From positions 124,001 to 188,000 of the forward strand of contig NZ_JAUSVX010000012.1 in assembly GCF_030814995.1 (NCBI RefSeq): a stretch of 64,000 nucleotides of DNA. Direction: 5' to 3'. A program made the position numbers and the translations under genes. The notes under the pieces were generated by a model, which did not search any database, was not told the origin of the DNA, and saw only the letters and a program-made list of their open reading frames with translations. This document shows positions 63,092 through 64,000 of this stretch, piece by piece (position 1 is the stretch's first letter; each line of letters starts with the position of its first letter). Origin of the DNA: Labrys wisconsinensis (GTDB taxonomy: Bacteria; Pseudomonadota; Alphaproteobacteria; Rhizobiales; Labraceae).

Positions 63092-63491
63092 ACTCGGACA
63101 ATCGTTCCATCAGGTCGTCGATCACGGCATTCCACGCATCGGCCTCGTCGCTGTCGGCCCAGAGGTCGACCAGCTCCGAGCCCGGCCCGCGGACGCTGCG
63201 GAGCGCTCGCCGGGCGAGCTTCGCCAGCCCCGCCTTGGCCAGGACCGCCTCCCGTATCGTGGCGAGGGCCTCGGCCGCCTCGCGCGAGAGCAGGTCCTCC
63301 TGCCCGTCCCGCGCCGCGGCGGCGAGGGCGGCGGCGGCCACGGCCTGCGCGCCCTGGTCGGCCTCGCAATAATCGGCCGTGGCCGCGGCGTCGAGCCCGG
63401 CCAGGATCGCATCCAGGCCGTCGGATTCGACCTGATAGACGAAGTCCGCCGCATCGTCGTTCTCGAACGGCTTCACACCCCAGGCGCCCAT
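63090..63491 (-). CDS. DUF4259 domain-containing protein
   Basis: A 133-residue protein. The N-terminal MGAWGVKPFENDDAADFVYQ is diagnostic of DUF4259. The rest is Ala/Asp/Glu-rich and helical (ELVDLWADSDEADAWNAVIDDL). It has no known function. It sits between an acyl-CoA dehydrogenase gene and the thiolase gene of the same strand, 31 bases after the former, which is an unexpected place. Confidence 0.85.
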   Translation of the reverse strand: MGAWGVKPFENDDAADFVYQVESDGLDAILAGLDAAATADYCEADQGAQAVAAAALAAAARDGQEDLLSREAAEALATIREAVLAKAGLAKLARRALRSVRGPGSELVDLWADSDEADAWNAVIDDLMERLSE

Positions 63492-63522
63492 CGACCCTCC
63501 AGCGAAACCGGGCGGTCCACCT

Positions 63523-64000
63523 TCAGAACATCTCGGCCGGCAGCGCCATGACGCTGTCGGCGCCGGCCGTGATCCGCGCCAGGCGCATGCCCGTCTCCGG
63601 CAGCAGCCTCTCGGCGAAGAAGCGGCCGGTGACGAGCTTGGCCTGCATGGCCGGCTCTTCCGATCTGGCGAGCGCGGCGCGCGCCATCAAGCCCCACATA
63701 TGGCCCAGCGCCACCAGGCCGAGAAGATGGAGATAGTCGGCGGAGCCGGCGCCGGCATGGTCGGGCCGGGCGATGGCGTTCTGCATGAACCACATCGTGG
63801 CCTGCTGGAGATGGCCGACCGAGGCCTTGAGCGGCGCGACATAGGGGCCCATGCGCGCATCGGCCTCGTTCTCCCGGACGAAGCCGTTGACCTCGGCCAG
63901 GAAGGCCATCATCGCCCGGCCGCCGTCGCGCGGCAGCTTGCGGCCGACGAGGTCGAGGGCCTGGATGCCGTTGGCCCCTTCATAGATCATGGTGATGCGC
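63523..64000 (-). CDS. Acyl-CoA dehydrogenase, C-terminal part (start beyond window)
   Basis: The last 159 codons of an acyl-CoA dehydrogenase; the gene enters from the right edge. The catalytic-loop region reads RITMIYEGANGIQALDLVGRKL, the flavin and substrate motif of the family. It is followed by a C-terminal extension of helices (YLHLLGLVALGHMWGLMAR), found in the ~595-residue subgroup of long members. It heads the beta-oxidation cluster followed by DUF4259, thiolase and FadB-like genes. Confidence 0.92.
   Translation of the reverse strand, partial: RITMIYEGANGIQALDLVGRKLPRDGGRAMMAFLAEVNGFVRENEADARMGPYVAPLKASVGHLQQATMWFMQNAIARPDHAGAGSADYLHLLGLVALGHMWGLMARAALARSEEPAMQAKLVTGRFFAERLLPETGMRLARITAGADSVMALPAEMF

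Overview
The window is high-GC, densely coded chromosomal DNA of an alphaproteobacterium, most likely of the Hyphomicrobiales (Rhizobiales). I infer this from the aerobic (oxygen-dependent) cobalamin pathway with CobG and CobN, from DUF2794, DUF3303 and DUF2938 proteins, and from intergenic palindromes whose core reads ATGGCCGGG(n)CCCGGCCAT. I cannot name the genus. I saw no rRNA, tRNA, CRISPR array, insertion sequence or phage structural gene.

Layout. 1-6.4 kb: a truncated TetR regulator, a hypothetical protein, an L-carnitine dehydrogenase/thioesterase pair, two convergent EamA exporters and an AI-2E family transporter. 6.5-20.9 kb: the cobalamin locus. A promoter and cobalamin riboswitch on the minus strand lead a DUF1636 protein and cobW, then cobN, cobG, cobH, cobI and cobJ with four-base stop/start overlaps. 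cobK runs the other way, cobL-cobE-cobM follow, and cobP-cobO lie on the plus strand behind a small membrane protein. Palindromic repeats fill most gaps here, and some lie inside cobG. 21.2-24.3 kb: a secreted DUF1906 protein and a LysR/DoxX/VOC group. 24.3-34.1 kb: an eight-gene minus-strand catabolic cluster. It has two permeases, a solute-binding protein, a GlpK-like FGGY kinase, a glycerol-1-phosphate dehydrogenase-like enzyme, a HAD phosphatase, a GpsA-like dehydrogenase and a SorC-type regulator. 34.2-35.6 kb: divergent YbbA-like ATPase and TesA. 35.7-41.6 kb: a GNAT protein and a TerY-type triad of vWA protein, PP2C phosphatase and helix-hairpin-helix kinase. The kinase carries a membrane-anchored tail with two peptidoglycan-binding domains.

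41.7-50.8 kb: housekeeping and envelope genes, including DUF2794, nicotinamidase, an LpoA-like lipoprotein divergent from rsmI-yraN, PBP1A, an S24-type repressor with a striking double operator, DUF952 and pyrD. 50.8-56.6 kb: an ECF42 sigma factor with its DGPF/YCII partner, an EI24 membrane protein, and two toxin-antitoxin modules (ParDE-like and VapBC) flanking a LysR/SDR pair. 56.6-64 kb: a Tag-like glycosylase, a PAS-PAS hybrid histidine kinase, and a beta-oxidation cluster (acyl-CoA dehydrogenase, DUF4259, thiolase, FadB-like protein) that runs off the right edge.

Most unusual points: the TerY triad whose kinase appears to span the inner membrane and bind cell wall; a perfect 50-bp palindrome plus a half copy carried in frame inside cobG; a glycerol-phosphate-like catabolic operon with two dehydrogenases of presumably opposite stereochemistry; and the paired TAGG-N8-CCTA operators of the S24 repressor.
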